Notes: generated by a model from the sequence alone, not told the origin. A DNA stretch of 64,000 nt from Mycobacterium sp. UM_CSW (GCF_000455205.1 NZ_AUWQ01000022.1:62001-126000), one strand, 5' to 3'; positions 26,753 through 35,774 are shown, numbered from the stretch's first letter. Numbers and translations: made by a program.

Positions 26753-28381
26753 TCACAGGGTTTCGTCGTCAAGCCTCCCCTGGCGAAGTTGTGCGCGCAG
26801 CTTGAACTTTTGGATCTTGCCCGAAGGGGTGCGGGGGAATGCGGTCACGATTCGCACCGACTCGGGCCATTTCTGTCGCGCCAGTCCGGCGGAAGCCAGG
26901 TGTCTGCGAACGTCCTCGAGGTGCGGTCCGCGGTTGTCGTCGAGGACCCTGACCACCGCGACGGCGCGTTCACCGAACCGGTCATCTGGTTCGGCCACCA
27001 CAGCGACCTCGGCAACCGCGGGGAGTCCCAGCAGCAACTCCTCGACTTCCTGGGCCGAGATGTTTTCACCACCGCGGATGATCACATCAGAGATCCGGTC
27101 GGTAATCGTTAGATAGCCGTCGGCGTCGAGGACGCCTACGTCACCGGTGCGATACCATCCCTCGTCATCGAAAACCTCTGCGGTGAGGGAAGAATCGGTG
27201 TAGCCGAGGAAAAGATCCGGGCCCCGGCTGAAGATCTGACCCTGTTCATCCAGCCTGATTTCGACCCCGGGCAACGGATGGCCGTCGGTGGTCAGCCGCT
27301 TTTCTTCGGGCTCGCTGAATTCACACCCGGTGATGGTGGGATGCTCCGAGCTGCCATAGCTACGGATCACCTCGATGCCCAGCGCGGCCAGCCGGCGCGC
27401 GAAGGCCACCGGGACCGGCGCCCCGCCGAGTCCCGCCGCGGGCAGGTGGGAAAGATGGGCTGCTGTGAAATCGGGGTGCTCGAGCACACTGGTGAGGAAG
27501 TACGGCGCCCCTCCTGTGACGCTTACATCCTCGGCGATCATCAGCCGCAACACCTCCGCCGGGTCCCACACATCGAGCAGATTGATGGGCACGCCGCGCA
27601 CCAGCGAGTTCAAGAACGCGCCGAGCATGCCCATGAAGTGTCCGACAGGCGCTCCGGTGAGGGGCGGGGGTCCGACAACTGCGAAGATGCGTGCGCATTG
27701 ACGTGCCTCGAAACCGATGCTGCGGTGCGAGTGGATGACACCCTTCGGGGCACGAGTGGTACCGGAGGTGAACGCGATCATCGCGGGCAAATCGGCCCCG
27801 ACCGCGACGGGTTCAGATAACGGCTCGCAGTCCAGCGCGCAGTCGAACGCGAACGCCCCTGTCGGCAGCGCAGAATCCGAATCCGCGACGATCGCCCACG
27901 GCAACTCGAGGTCGGCGACCAGACCGGCAAGGTTGCCGCAATAATCGACACGCCCAAACCGGTCAGGCGTGATCAACAGCGACGGAGCGCAGTCGCGTAG
28001 TATGTGGTCGAGTTCCTTGTTCCCGTAGAAGTGCACGACGGGCACGATCACCGCCCCCGCGTAGGCAGCACCCCAGAACACGACGGCGGCCTCCACCCAA
28101 TTCGGCAGTTGCATCACGACGACGTGGCCCGGCCCGATGCCACGCCGGACCAACCAACCAGCGAACGACCGCGCCGCCGCGGCCACTTCGCCGATGGTTC
28201 CTCGCCAAGGTCTCAGCTTTGAATGAACAACGAAGGGTAGCCGCTGCGCCTCACGCAGCCCCGCATCAACGAACTCGCCCAAGCTGCGCGAGTCCCACCA
28301 ACCGAATTCCACGTAACGCCGAACCAACTCGGCCGGCACCGCGCGAAGCGGCCACCGAACGCTTGGGGATTGCCGTTCCAC
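26753..28381 (-). CDS. Acyl-CoA synthetase / AMP-dependent ligase
   Basis: This is a 542-residue ANL-superfamily ligase forming acyl-CoA from acid, ATP and CoA. Motifs are the P-loop AFTSGTTRAPKGVIHSH (~residues 208-224), the SYGSSEHPTITG adenylate region, the hinge ITDRISDVIIRGGENISAQEVEE and the catalytic lysine in PRTPSGKIQKFK. The FGWWDSRSLGEFVD beginning is typical of cyclohexanecarboxylate- or steroid-acid-CoA-ligase-like enzymes, but the substrate is unproven. The best start is GTG 28381; the ribosome site (ACGGAG) is modest. A long 500-bp upstream region carries operator-like site 5 about 220 bp before the start. Confidence 0.9.
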   Translation of the reverse strand: MERQSPSVRWPLRAVPAELVRRYVEFGWWDSRSLGEFVDAGLREAQRLPFVVHSKLRPWRGTIGEVAAAARSFAGWLVRRGIGPGHVVVMQLPNWVEAAVVFWGAAYAGAVIVPVVHFYGNKELDHILRDCAPSLLITPDRFGRVDYCGNLAGLVADLELPWAIVADSDSALPTGAFAFDCALDCEPLSEPVAVGADLPAMIAFTSGTTRAPKGVIHSHRSIGFEARQCARIFAVVGPPPLTGAPVGHFMGMLGAFLNSLVRGVPINLLDVWDPAEVLRLMIAEDVSVTGGAPYFLTSVLEHPDFTAAHLSHLPAAGLGGAPVPVAFARRLAALGIEVIRSYGSSEHPTITGCEFSEPEEKRLTTDGHPLPGVEIRLDEQGQIFSRGPDLFLGYTDSSLTAEVFDDEGWYRTGDVGVLDADGYLTITDRISDVIIRGGENISAQEVEELLLGLPAVAEVAVVAEPDDRFGERAVAVVRVLDDNRGPHLEDVRRHLASAGLARQKWPESVRIVTAFPRTPSGKIQKFKLRAQLRQGRLDDETL

Positions 28382-28881
28382 CGGCGCACTCCGTTCTGGT
28401 TTTCAACCGTCCCTAATGCCTGCTAATGCGTTGCCGCCTAACAGCATTGCCGTGGTCGGACCCCGACAACGACGACGTTACGGTGTCTGACGCCCACTTC
28501 CACGTCGCGCTGCCTCCGGGTCTTCGCGTGCCACAGTGAATGCCTCGGCGGCCCGCAACTACTAAACCCATTTGTCTTGTCTCAATCCATCGGACCAATG
28601 AACAGTCCGTGAAATACTGTCCTTCCCCGATGAGAAGGGCAAGACGACTGACGAACGCGCCTCAGGTAGAACAAGCGGCGAACCGGTCGGGGCGCGGCGA
28701 TTACCGGTAGGCACACGCCGTCTCCTCGGAGATGATCGCGTCATTGGAGGTCTCGGCTCACCGCCTGGGTCAGCGCGGAATGTGACCGGCCTCCTGCGGA
28801 GATGCGGAGCGCCTGGGCCGTTGCCTGACTGCCGCTGCCGTGCAGCGCGAAGGCCGTCCGCCGCGGCTCCTAGGGTTGTGC
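28382..28881. other. Intergenic region with operator site, no gene recognised
   Basis: This 500-bp stretch lies between the second ligase and the dehydrogenase ending at 28882. No open frame here has a recognisable translation. It holds operator-like site 5 and is otherwise unexplained; a long 5' leader of the ligase or debris of a lost gene are both possible. Confidence 0.45.
28600..28622. promoter_or_regulatory. Operator-like site, family 1, site 5
   Basis: GAACA, 13 bases, TGTCC; on the minus strand GGACA-GTATTTCACGGAC-TGTTC. In that orientation the inner TA and C fall at the same positions as in sites 1-4. Arms ACAGT/ACTGT give an 19-bp near-palindrome. It lies upstream of the ligase at 26753-28381. 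Confidence 0.5.
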
Positions 28882-29730
28882 TCAATCTCGCGGGCAGCCG
28901 AAAAGCTCGAGCGCGTCATCGGCGACGGTGACCAGCGATCCCGTTGCGACGCCGCGTTCGCCGGTGAGCCTGTCGAAGATGGCCACGTCCTTGCGCAGCA
29001 ACGATCCGACCATTGGCGCCAACACATCGAAGCCACCGACGGACACGGCGATGTTCAGCGAGTAGCTGTTGGCGCTGCTGACGGACAGGACTCGTCCGAG
29101 CGCCTGCTCATCGAGGCCCAGCTGTGTGCCCGCGCTCAGCGCGTCGCGCGCCAAAGCGTAGTGCGCGCAGTGCAACACGTTGTTGACCAGCTTCGCCAGT
29201 AGCCCACTGCCCAGCGGGCCCAGGCGCGTCACATGCCCGCCGAAGGTTTCCAGTACTGGGCGCGCCGTTTCGTAGGCGGCGGTCTCGCCGCCGACCAGGA
29301 CCGTGAGTTCTCCTTTGGCTGCGGCAAATCCGCCACCGCTGACCGGAGCGTCGATCACCGAAACGTCGCGCTGCGCCGCCGCCTCGGCGACACGTTGCAG
29401 CATCGACAGGCTGATGGTGGAGTGTATTGCCAGTAGCGATCCGGCGCGCATGCCCGACAGTACGCCGTCTTCGCCAAGTACCACCTGCTCGACACCCGCG
29501 TCGTCGACAACGCAGATGCCGACCACATCGCTTTGCGCCCCGAGTTCGGCCGGTGTTGGGGCGAAACTCGCCCCGCCGCCACGGAACGGTTGCAGCGAGG
29601 CATCGCGGCGAGCCCACAGCGTCGTCGGGATACCGCACTCGATCAACCGGCTGGCCATTCCGCCACCCTGATCACCCAGACCGATGAATCCGGCCCGTAG
29701 AACCGCGGTTTCGTTGTCCGGGTCACTCAT
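28882..29730 (-). CDS. 3-hydroxyisobutyrate-dehydrogenase-family NAD(P) oxidoreductase
   Basis: This is a 282-residue beta-hydroxyacid dehydrogenase. The Rossmann motif is GFIGLGDQGGGMA, the substrate-binding motif is DAPVSGGGFAA (~residue 125), and the catalytic lysine is in GLLAKLVNN (~residue 178). The family oxidises 3-hydroxy acids such as 3-hydroxyisobutyrate or tartronate semialdehyde. Its start overlaps the ferredoxin gene by 8 bp, and it is the last gene of the seven-gene minus-strand operon that starts at 35730. Its product could feed the methylmalonate-semialdehyde dehydrogenase at 23698, if the substrate is indeed 3-hydroxyisobutyrate; that link is only inferred. Confidence 0.85.
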   Translation of the reverse strand: MSDPDNETAVLRAGFIGLGDQGGGMASRLIECGIPTTLWARRDASLQPFRGGGASFAPTPAELGAQSDVVGICVVDDAGVEQVVLGEDGVLSGMRAGSLLAIHSTISLSMLQRVAEAAAQRDVSVIDAPVSGGGFAAAKGELTVLVGGETAAYETARPVLETFGGHVTRLGPLGSGLLAKLVNNVLHCAHYALARDALSAGTQLGLDEQALGRVLSVSSANSYSLNIAVSVGGFDVLAPMVGSLLRKDVAIFDRLTGERGVATGSLVTVADDALELFGCPRD

Positions 29731-29914
29731 GAAGGGTGATCACCTCTTCGGGGCACGAGGCTGCGGCGTCGCGGGCTGGGCCCTGCTGGTCCTCGGGAAC
29801 TTCGGCGACCCGTAAGAGGCTGTGCCCCTCGCCGTCAGCGTCGAACAGGTCCGGCGCCATCGTGTAACAGCGTCCGTGCCCCTGACATCCAGCACTGTCA
29901 AGTTCTAGCCTCAC
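29723..29914 (-). CDS. 3Fe-4S-type ferredoxin (P450 redox partner)
   Basis: This is a 63-residue ferredoxin with the pattern Cys10-x2-His13-x2-Cys16 ... Cys54-Pro. The second cysteine of a normal four-cysteine cluster is His13, as in the actinobacterial P450-linked ferredoxins that carry a 3Fe-4S or unusual cluster. It passes single electrons to the P450 encoded immediately upstream (stop at 29916, GTG start at 29914). No ferredoxin reductase is present in the window, so a reductase encoded elsewhere must supply it. Confidence 0.92.
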   Translation of the reverse strand: MRLELDSAGCQGHGRCYTMAPDLFDADGEGHSLLRVAEVPEDQQGPARDAAASCPEEVITLHE

Positions 29915-29915
29915 C

Positions 29916-31157
29916 TCAGCGCGCCCAACTCAGCGGCAACGGGCGCGCCAACCGAACCGGCATGGCTTCGTAGCTGAATTTCTCACCGGGCGTCAGCTGG
30001 TAGTTCGGTATGCGCTTGTGGAACTGGTCCAGGGCCGCGCGCAATTCCATGCGCGCCAAATGACTACCCAGACAACGATGAAATCCGCTGGCGAACGAGT
30101 AGTGCGGGTTGGGCCGCCGGGTAAGGTCGACGGTCATTGGGTCCTTGAACTTCTCCGGATCCAGATTGGCCGCCGCCCACAACACGACGACCTCGGTGCC
30201 GGCCTCAACGACGGTATCGCCGATCTGAGTGTCGATAGTCGGTGTACGCACGGCGACGGGTACTGGCGTCTCCCAGCGCATCAATTCCTCGATCGCGTCC
30301 GGCCACATCTGCGGGTTCGCGACGATGCGTTGACGGTCTTCGGGATGTCGCGCCAACCACGCCAGGATGCACGACAGCGACGCGGCTACGGTGTCCAGGC
30401 CCGCGATCATCAGCAGAAAGCAAATATCCAGAATGTTTTCGCGGGTCAGCGAGTGCCCTTCGACCTCGGCGGTCATCAGACGCCCCAGCAGATCGTCGCC
30501 GGGCTCACCACTGGCCTCCCGCTCGTCCATTACCTTGTTGAAGTAGTCGTAGCAGCGTGCGCCGGCGACCTTGTACCGTGCATCACGCTGGTTGACGGTC
30601 TCCCCTTCGACATCGCGCAGCAGATCGTCCTTGTTCTGCAGGAAATAGTCGAGACGGTCCAGTGGGATCCCCATCAGTCGAAGAAAGATGGTGGACGGCA
30701 AGATCGCGCAAAACTCGCCGTAGACGTCGGCCTGGCCGCGGTCGATGAACCCGTCGATGAGCTCGTCGGCCAGCGCACGAACGTCGGCTTCCAGTGGCGC
30801 AATGACTTTCGCCGCGAAGATAGGGTCGAGCAGTTTGCGGTATTTCGTGTGTTCAGGCCGGTCGATGTCTAGCGGTATCAACGGCCGTTCGGCACCCTGG
30901 GTGTTGCCCGACGCGCCGCTACCTCGTACGTGGTGGCTGCGGGTGAGGATGTCGACGCTTTTGGCGGCACCGACGATCATGCGGTCGCCCACTGCCAGGA
31001 TGGGGCACGAGCCGATGCCGGCATAAACCTCGTGCGGCTCGGGGACGGCCAGCGCTGCAGCGAAATCACCTCCAAAGCTGTTGGCGGCGACGCTGTCGGC
31101 CATCTGGTCGTCGGACTGGCCGGGAGTGGCTTCGGGCCGCGTCGTTGTGTCGGTCAT
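29916..31157 (-). CDS. Cytochrome P450 (bacterial class I)
   Basis: This is a 413-residue P450. Visible features are the I-helix motif AGLDT (252-256), the ExxR pair around 291-294 (EELMRWETPVPV) and the haem loop FASGFHRCLGSHLAR with Cys362. It is followed directly by its ferredoxin and preceded, with a 4-bp overlap, by an acyl-CoA dehydrogenase, so it acts in an acyl-CoA pathway. It differs clearly from the P450 at 5421 (AGNET, FGHGSHFC), so the two are not recent duplicates. Hydroxylation of an alicyclic, terpenoid or steroid-type substrate is plausible but unproven. Confidence 0.93.
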   Translation of the reverse strand: MTDTTTRPEATPGQSDDQMADSVAANSFGGDFAAALAVPEPHEVYAGIGSCPILAVGDRMIVGAAKSVDILTRSHHVRGSGASGNTQGAERPLIPLDIDRPEHTKYRKLLDPIFAAKVIAPLEADVRALADELIDGFIDRGQADVYGEFCAILPSTIFLRLMGIPLDRLDYFLQNKDDLLRDVEGETVNQRDARYKVAGARCYDYFNKVMDEREASGEPGDDLLGRLMTAEVEGHSLTRENILDICFLLMIAGLDTVAASLSCILAWLARHPEDRQRIVANPQMWPDAIEELMRWETPVPVAVRTPTIDTQIGDTVVEAGTEVVVLWAAANLDPEKFKDPMTVDLTRRPNPHYSFASGFHRCLGSHLARMELRAALDQFHKRIPNYQLTPGEKFSYEAMPVRLARPLPLSWAR

Positions 31158-32329
31158 TGCTTGCTCCTCCGTGGTGTACTACGCGGTAAGCCAAGGAAAC
31201 GCTCGGCGATCACGTTGCGCGCGATGTCAGTGGACCCGCCGTAGATAGCGGTAGCCGGTGCGAAGCGAAAGCCCTCCTCGAACACGCCGTTACCGGCGGC
31301 GCCATCGGCTCCCCGCATCAACAGCGCCGACGGACCGACGACGTCAATGAGGTCAGAGGCAACCTCGATCAGCAGCTCCGATGACAGGATGCGGCCTGCC
31401 GGACCCGCGGCGGCCCGTGTCAACTCAACCGCCACCAACGCCTCTCCGAGCCGCTCTTGAATCGCGGGATCGTCGATCAGCACTGTCCCGCAACGCCGTT
31501 CGTCGCGTGCCCACTCGATGAACGCGTCGACGAGCTTCTCGCACTCGGCCAGGTACGGCGCCGCCGGCGCGGTTTCCTCCCCTTCCGGGCGGATGCCGTG
31601 CTCGGCGTTCAGCGGGGCGGCGACCACCGACCATCCCGCATTGACATCTCCCAGTCGCCAACGGTCATCGATCCGTACGTCCTGCAGGTAGACGAAGTTC
31701 GTCCGTTCGCCGCCGAGGGTGTTGATTGGTCTGATCTCCACCCCCGCGGTGTTCAGGGGAAGTAGGAAGACCGTGAGCCCCTTGTGGGTGGAGGCGGCCG
31801 GGTCGGTTCGCGTGAGCAGGAAGCAGTACTGACTGAATTGGGCTCCGGTGGTGAACATCTTCTGGCCGTTGATGATCCAGCCGTCACCGTCGCGCTCAGC
31901 GCGTGTACGCACAGCCGCCAGATCCGACCCACAGTCCGGTTCGGTGTAACCCAGGCAGATGCGGACGGTGCCGTCGGCGACTCGGGGCAGAATTTCGGCT
32001 TGGAGCTCAGGGGAACCGAACATGCGAATGGCGATCGGCGGCAGCAGGGTCGTGCCCGCGAGAATGTAGGGCGCGCCGCTGCCGAGGAACTCGCGCCTGA
32101 CGATCTGCGCGCGCAGCGAGTCCAGCCCGGCGCCGCCCTCGGACTGCGGCCATTCCGGCGCCACCCACCCGCGCTCCCCCATGGCCACATGCAAGCCTTC
32201 GTTGAACCCGCCGCCGCGGTGACGCTCCTCATCGAGGAGTTCGGGCGTGACTCGCTCGGCGAAGAAGTCCCGCACGTCCCGCCAGAAAGCCAGCGTGTCG
32301 GCGTCGAGGTCGATGGTTCCGAAGTTCAT
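31154..32329 (-). CDS. Acyl-CoA dehydrogenase (full-length chain of a probable pair)
   Basis: This is a 391-residue flavin-dependent acyl-CoA dehydrogenase. It shows the helical N-domain (WVAPEWPQSEGGAGLD), the FAD-binding middle segment CLGYTEPDCGSDLAAVRT with NGQKMFTTGAQFSQY, and the C-terminal region ending IYGGSTDIARNVIAERFLGLPR. It overlaps the second acyl-CoA dehydrogenase gene upstream (4 bp) and the P450 downstream (4 bp). Adjacent unequal pairs like this form alpha2-beta2 enzymes in mycobacterial steroid side-chain degradation, so a heterotetramer is the likeliest architecture. The substrate is unknown. Confidence 0.9.
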   Translation of the reverse strand: MNFGTIDLDADTLAFWRDVRDFFAERVTPELLDEERHRGGGFNEGLHVAMGERGWVAPEWPQSEGGAGLDSLRAQIVRREFLGSGAPYILAGTTLLPPIAIRMFGSPELQAEILPRVADGTVRICLGYTEPDCGSDLAAVRTRAERDGDGWIINGQKMFTTGAQFSQYCFLLTRTDPAASTHKGLTVFLLPLNTAGVEIRPINTLGGERTNFVYLQDVRIDDRWRLGDVNAGWSVVAAPLNAEHGIRPEGEETAPAAPYLAECEKLVDAFIEWARDERRCGTVLIDDPAIQERLGEALVAVELTRAAAGPAGRILSSELLIEVASDLIDVVGPSALLMRGADGAAGNGVFEEGFRFAPATAIYGGSTDIARNVIAERFLGLPRSTPRRSKQ

Positions 32330-33351
32330 TGCGCCGCAACCGCCTTCGATTCCGTGGTCTGTCGGGCGATCCTGCGCAACAGCGTTCGACGATCCCCCGC
32401 CAGCACCGCAAAGGCCTTGGCCCGGCGGTAGTAGAGCTGCACATCGGATTCCAGGGTGACGCCAAAGCCGCCCTGGGTGTGAATCGCCGTCGCGCCCGCC
32501 TTCTCCGCCGCATCACCAGCGCCGACGATCGCGCACAGCGCCTGCGTCCCCACCATTTCAGGTTCGTTGTCACAGAACCACGCCGCGCGCCAGACTACCC
32601 GTCGCGCGGCATCGACGGCGTTTGCCGCGTCGACCAGAGGATGAGCGATGGCCTGCAGCGCGCCGATGGGCACCCCGAACGCGATGCGATCCTTGGCGTA
32701 CTGCACTCCCAAGTCGACCGCGACCTGCCCCAGACCCACCAGAGTGGCCGCAGTCAGGATGTGCCACTCACGTTCAATCGGCACCCAGTCAACCGCCGTA
32801 CCGATCCGTGCGCCGTCGGCGAGGTGCCACCAACCCACCGGTGCGCCGGCAAGATTGGCCTCTAAGGCCGCCGGCGCGCCTGTGGTAACCAGAAGGTCGT
32901 CACCGTGCGGGGCGATGACGGCGGTCGCAACGGCACCCGAGGGCACCAGTCGGCGGTCTCCCTCACCCGGTGCCACCGTGGCTATCGCGCCGTCGTCGCG
33001 AAGCCGCGCCAGCAGCTCCCCACCAGGGTCGAGACGTGCCAAACCACGTGCGGCAGCCAACACTTCAGGCAGCGGAGCCGGAACGGCACGCCGGCCCGCT
33101 TCTTCGGCAACCAGAGCCAATTCGACGAGGCCGGCGCCGTCGCCGCCAGCAGATTCCGGCAGTCCCATCGAGACGATGGCGCGCTCTCGCAGTTCGTCCC
33201 ATAACGCCGGGTCGAATCCGGTCGGCTCGGCGGCACGCACCCGGGACGAAGGAACCGTCTTGTCGAAGTACGCCCGGAAAGACTCGCGCAGTGCGCCCTG
33301 CTCGTCGTCGAGGCGAAAGTCGTAGCGGCGCAGCTGATAGCCGCCCACCAC
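32326..33351 (-). CDS. Acyl-CoA dehydrogenase (shorter chain of a probable pair)
   Basis: This is a 341-residue acyl-CoA dehydrogenase homologue, shorter than the usual ~390. The N-terminal helical domain (DFRLDDEQGALRESFRAYFDKTVP) and C-terminal helices (YAKDRIAFGVPIGALQAIAHPLVD, HTQGGFGVTLESDVQLYYRRAK) are clear, while the middle beta domain is reduced and lacks the T-E-P-x-x-G-S-D loop seen in its neighbour. The start is GTG 33351, just after the amidohydrolase stop, with CAAGGAC as ribosome site; longer readings run inside the amidohydrolase. It is probably the non-canonical partner of the chain at 31154. Confidence 0.85.
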   Translation of the reverse strand: MVGGYQLRRYDFRLDDEQGALRESFRAYFDKTVPSSRVRAAEPTGFDPALWDELRERAIVSMGLPESAGGDGAGLVELALVAEEAGRRAVPAPLPEVLAAARGLARLDPGGELLARLRDDGAIATVAPGEGDRRLVPSGAVATAVIAPHGDDLLVTTGAPAALEANLAGAPVGWWHLADGARIGTAVDWVPIEREWHILTAATLVGLGQVAVDLGVQYAKDRIAFGVPIGALQAIAHPLVDAANAVDAARRVVWRAAWFCDNEPEMVGTQALCAIVGAGDAAEKAGATAIHTQGGFGVTLESDVQLYYRRAKAFAVLAGDRRTLLRRIARQTTESKAVAAQ

Positions 33352-33352
33352 G

Positions 33353-34456
33353 TCAGGGATTGTCCTTGAGGACACTGTCGTCGAACCCGAAGAGGCGGTG
33401 CGCATTTCCTCCGACGATCGCACGGGCGCTGTCGATGTCGACTCCCTGGAAAAGTCGATCCAGCACTTGCAGAGACTCCGGATAGGTGCTCTCGGGATGG
33501 GGATAGTCATTGCCCCACAACAGGCAGTCGGCCCCGGTGTCGGCGAGGTTGGTGATAGCGACCGGGTCGTCCTGGAAGGTCGAGTGAATCTGATGCCGAA
33601 TATAGTGGCTGGGCAATTCCTTCAGCTTCGGCTTGGTCCAGCCGATCTCGTCATGCGCCTGGTAGTAGTAGTCGAGCGTCTGCATGGCCCATGAAATCCA
33701 GCCACCGTTGCACTCCACGAACACCGCGTGCAGCTCTGGGTGGCGCTCTAGGATGCCGCTGCAACTCAGTAACGCGGCCGCACGCGGCGCCATCGACTGG
33801 GTGGCAAGCAGATTGGCGGTGCCACTGCCCCAACCTCGGTAAAAGATCATGTCATGGCCGCTGCCCTGGTGCATGACCACGGGCTTGCCGGTGGCCGCGA
33901 TGACACTCCACATGGGCTCCCAGTCACGCGAATTCCACTCGGGCTTACCGACCAGGGGAAGCAGCGAGGCGCCCACCGAGGGATCGCCGGCTACGCGTTC
34001 GATTTCCGCGATGGCCATGTCGGGGTCCCAGGTGGGGATCATCATCGCCAGCTTGATGCGATCATGACCACCGATTTGCTCGCGTATCCAGTCGTTATAG
34101 ACCTGGCACACCGCCTGTCCAGCCAGCGGATTGGCGATATTCCAGGCGTACAACCCGATGGTGGGGAACACGATCTCACCATTGATGTGGTCGGTTCGCA
34201 TCATGTCCAGACGTACCTCGGGTGCCGCGGCGGCGATCCGCGCGGCCTCCTTGGCCGCGGACTCCTCGGCCGATAATTCGCTCCACCCGATGGGGTTGTT
34301 GTTGATCACCAGGCTCCAGCCGCCCTCGGCGTTCGCTTGGATGCGACGCGGAGCGAAATCCCGCAGATCGTCGCTGAGCCGCTGATACCACAGGTCGTGC
34401 GGCTCATCGACGTGGGCGTCCGCCGAGATTTTCGGAAGCTCGATTGTGCTTGCCAC
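33353..34456 (-). CDS. Amidohydrolase-2 family metal-dependent hydrolase
   Basis: This is a 367-residue TIM-barrel amidohydrolase. The N-terminal D-A-H-V-x-E-P motif (residues ~12-18), the mid-barrel histidine in VVMHQGSGHD and the C-terminal WGNDYPHPEST (metal aspartate) are all visible. The family includes decarboxylases of the ACMSD type and C-C or amide hydrolases. It lies 2 bp after the larger amidohydrolase on the same operon and 1 bp before the acyl-CoA dehydrogenase start. Two different amidohydrolases next to each other suggest a heteromeric or consecutive pair. Confidence 0.87.
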   Translation of the reverse strand: MASTIELPKISADAHVDEPHDLWYQRLSDDLRDFAPRRIQANAEGGWSLVINNNPIGWSELSAEESAAKEAARIAAAAPEVRLDMMRTDHINGEIVFPTIGLYAWNIANPLAGQAVCQVYNDWIREQIGGHDRIKLAMMIPTWDPDMAIAEIERVAGDPSVGASLLPLVGKPEWNSRDWEPMWSVIAATGKPVVMHQGSGHDMIFYRGWGSGTANLLATQSMAPRAAALLSCSGILERHPELHAVFVECNGGWISWAMQTLDYYYQAHDEIGWTKPKLKELPSHYIRHQIHSTFQDDPVAITNLADTGADCLLWGNDYPHPESTYPESLQVLDRLFQGVDIDSARAIVGGNAHRLFGFDDSVLKDNP

Positions 34457-34458
34457 GG

Positions 34459-35730
34459 TTAGACTTTCACCGCCTGCTTGCCCGTTGCCTCGGCACGGGC
34501 CCGATATTCCGCTTTGCTCACCGTCGAAATGTCGACGTCCGTCGCCCGCGCCCGCAGGGCGCCGACCGTCGCCTCCTGTTTCGGGGTGTGCTTAAACGGA
34601 TCGAAATCGAAGAATCGGCAACTGTTTTCGAACGTGATCTTGTTGATTTCCACGTCGGTTGCCTTTGCGGCTTGGAATTCACCCCAGAGCAGTTCGGGCG
34701 AGCGCGGCCAGGTCGAGTCGGTGTGCGGGTAGTCGCACTCCCACGCAATGTTGTCGATGCCGATCTCGTTGCGCAGCTTCACCCCTGCGGGATCGGTGAT
34801 GAAACAGGCCATTATCTGGTCCCGGAAGATTTGGCTCGGCTTGCGCGCAGACCAGTCCTGGCCGAGCCAGAGCTGGTTGGAGACATGCCGATCGGCGCGC
34901 TCCAGGTAGTAGGGAATCCAACCAATTCCACCCTCGGACAACGCCACTTTGAGGTCGGGGAACTTACGCAGCGTCCGACCGAACATGATGTCCTGCAGCG
35001 CCATCAGACTCAGCTGCGTCGGCAGAATGATGTGGTGGTCCAAAGGAGCGTCCGGAGCCAGAGTGATCAGGCTGCCACTGGCGCCGATATGCATGCAGAG
35101 CACGCTGCCGGTCTCCGACATGGCGGTCAGCATCGGATCCCAGTACTCGGTGTGGAAGCTGGGAAAACCGAACGCGTGCGGCGCTTCGAGGAAACTGATC
35201 GCCCGGCACCCCTTGGCCGCCAGACGGCGAACCTCGGCAGCACAGAGTTCTGGATCCCACATGGGCACGATGCCGATCGGAATGAACCGTCCAGGGTGCG
35301 AACCGCACCACTCATCCAGATGCCAGTCGTTGTAAGCCTTCAGCATGATCAGCGCCAGATCCTTGTCCTGCGCCTCGCAGAACGTGCGCGCGTTGAAGCC
35401 GGCCATGGTGGGGAAGTTCATCGAGGCCAGCACCCCGTTGACATCCATGTCTCGGACCCGCAGATCGACGTCGTAGCAGCCGGGCCGGATCTCGTCGAAA
35501 ACTCCCGGGTTGAAACCCCATTCCTCCTTCGGCCAGGTGACCACCGCGCACATGCCGAACGGCGTCGACGTTTCGATGCCCTGGAACACCCAGCGATCGA
35601 TGCCCTCGGGGCTGCGTTCGACTTTGGGCGCGTCGTCCGCCCAGCGCTGTGGGACGTGGCCGTCGAAGAGGTCCGGCGGTTCGATCACATGGTCGTCGAT
35701 GCTCACCAAAATCATGTCGTCGAGATTCAC
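34459..35730 (-). CDS. Amidohydrolase-2 family metal-dependent hydrolase
   Basis: This is a 423-residue amidohydrolase-fold protein: VSIDDHVIEPPDLFDGH at the N-terminus, CMHIGASGS in the barrel centre (the metal histidine) and CDYPHTDSTWP near the C-terminus. The N-terminal motif D-D-H-V-x-E-P replaces the usual H-x-H, as in the ACMSD-like branch. It heads the seven-gene minus-strand operon down to 28882. A palindrome at 35775-35787, repeated before the GMC oxidoreductase, lies 45 bp upstream of its ATG. A further relative is at 51853. Confidence 0.87.
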   Translation of the reverse strand: MNLDDMILVSIDDHVIEPPDLFDGHVPQRWADDAPKVERSPEGIDRWVFQGIETSTPFGMCAVVTWPKEEWGFNPGVFDEIRPGCYDVDLRVRDMDVNGVLASMNFPTMAGFNARTFCEAQDKDLALIMLKAYNDWHLDEWCGSHPGRFIPIGIVPMWDPELCAAEVRRLAAKGCRAISFLEAPHAFGFPSFHTEYWDPMLTAMSETGSVLCMHIGASGSLITLAPDAPLDHHIILPTQLSLMALQDIMFGRTLRKFPDLKVALSEGGIGWIPYYLERADRHVSNQLWLGQDWSARKPSQIFRDQIMACFITDPAGVKLRNEIGIDNIAWECDYPHTDSTWPRSPELLWGEFQAAKATDVEINKITFENSCRFFDFDPFKHTPKQEATVGALRARATDVDISTVSKAEYRARAEATGKQAVKV

Positions 35731-35774
35731 GGCCGCTTCCTTACATGTATTTGATTCGCCGTATTCACTGCAGA

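Noticed and set aside
34444-35754. 436-codon plus-strand open frame
   Set aside because: It is antisense to the amidohydrolase, whose motifs are unambiguous; composition is typical of a high-GC shadow frame.
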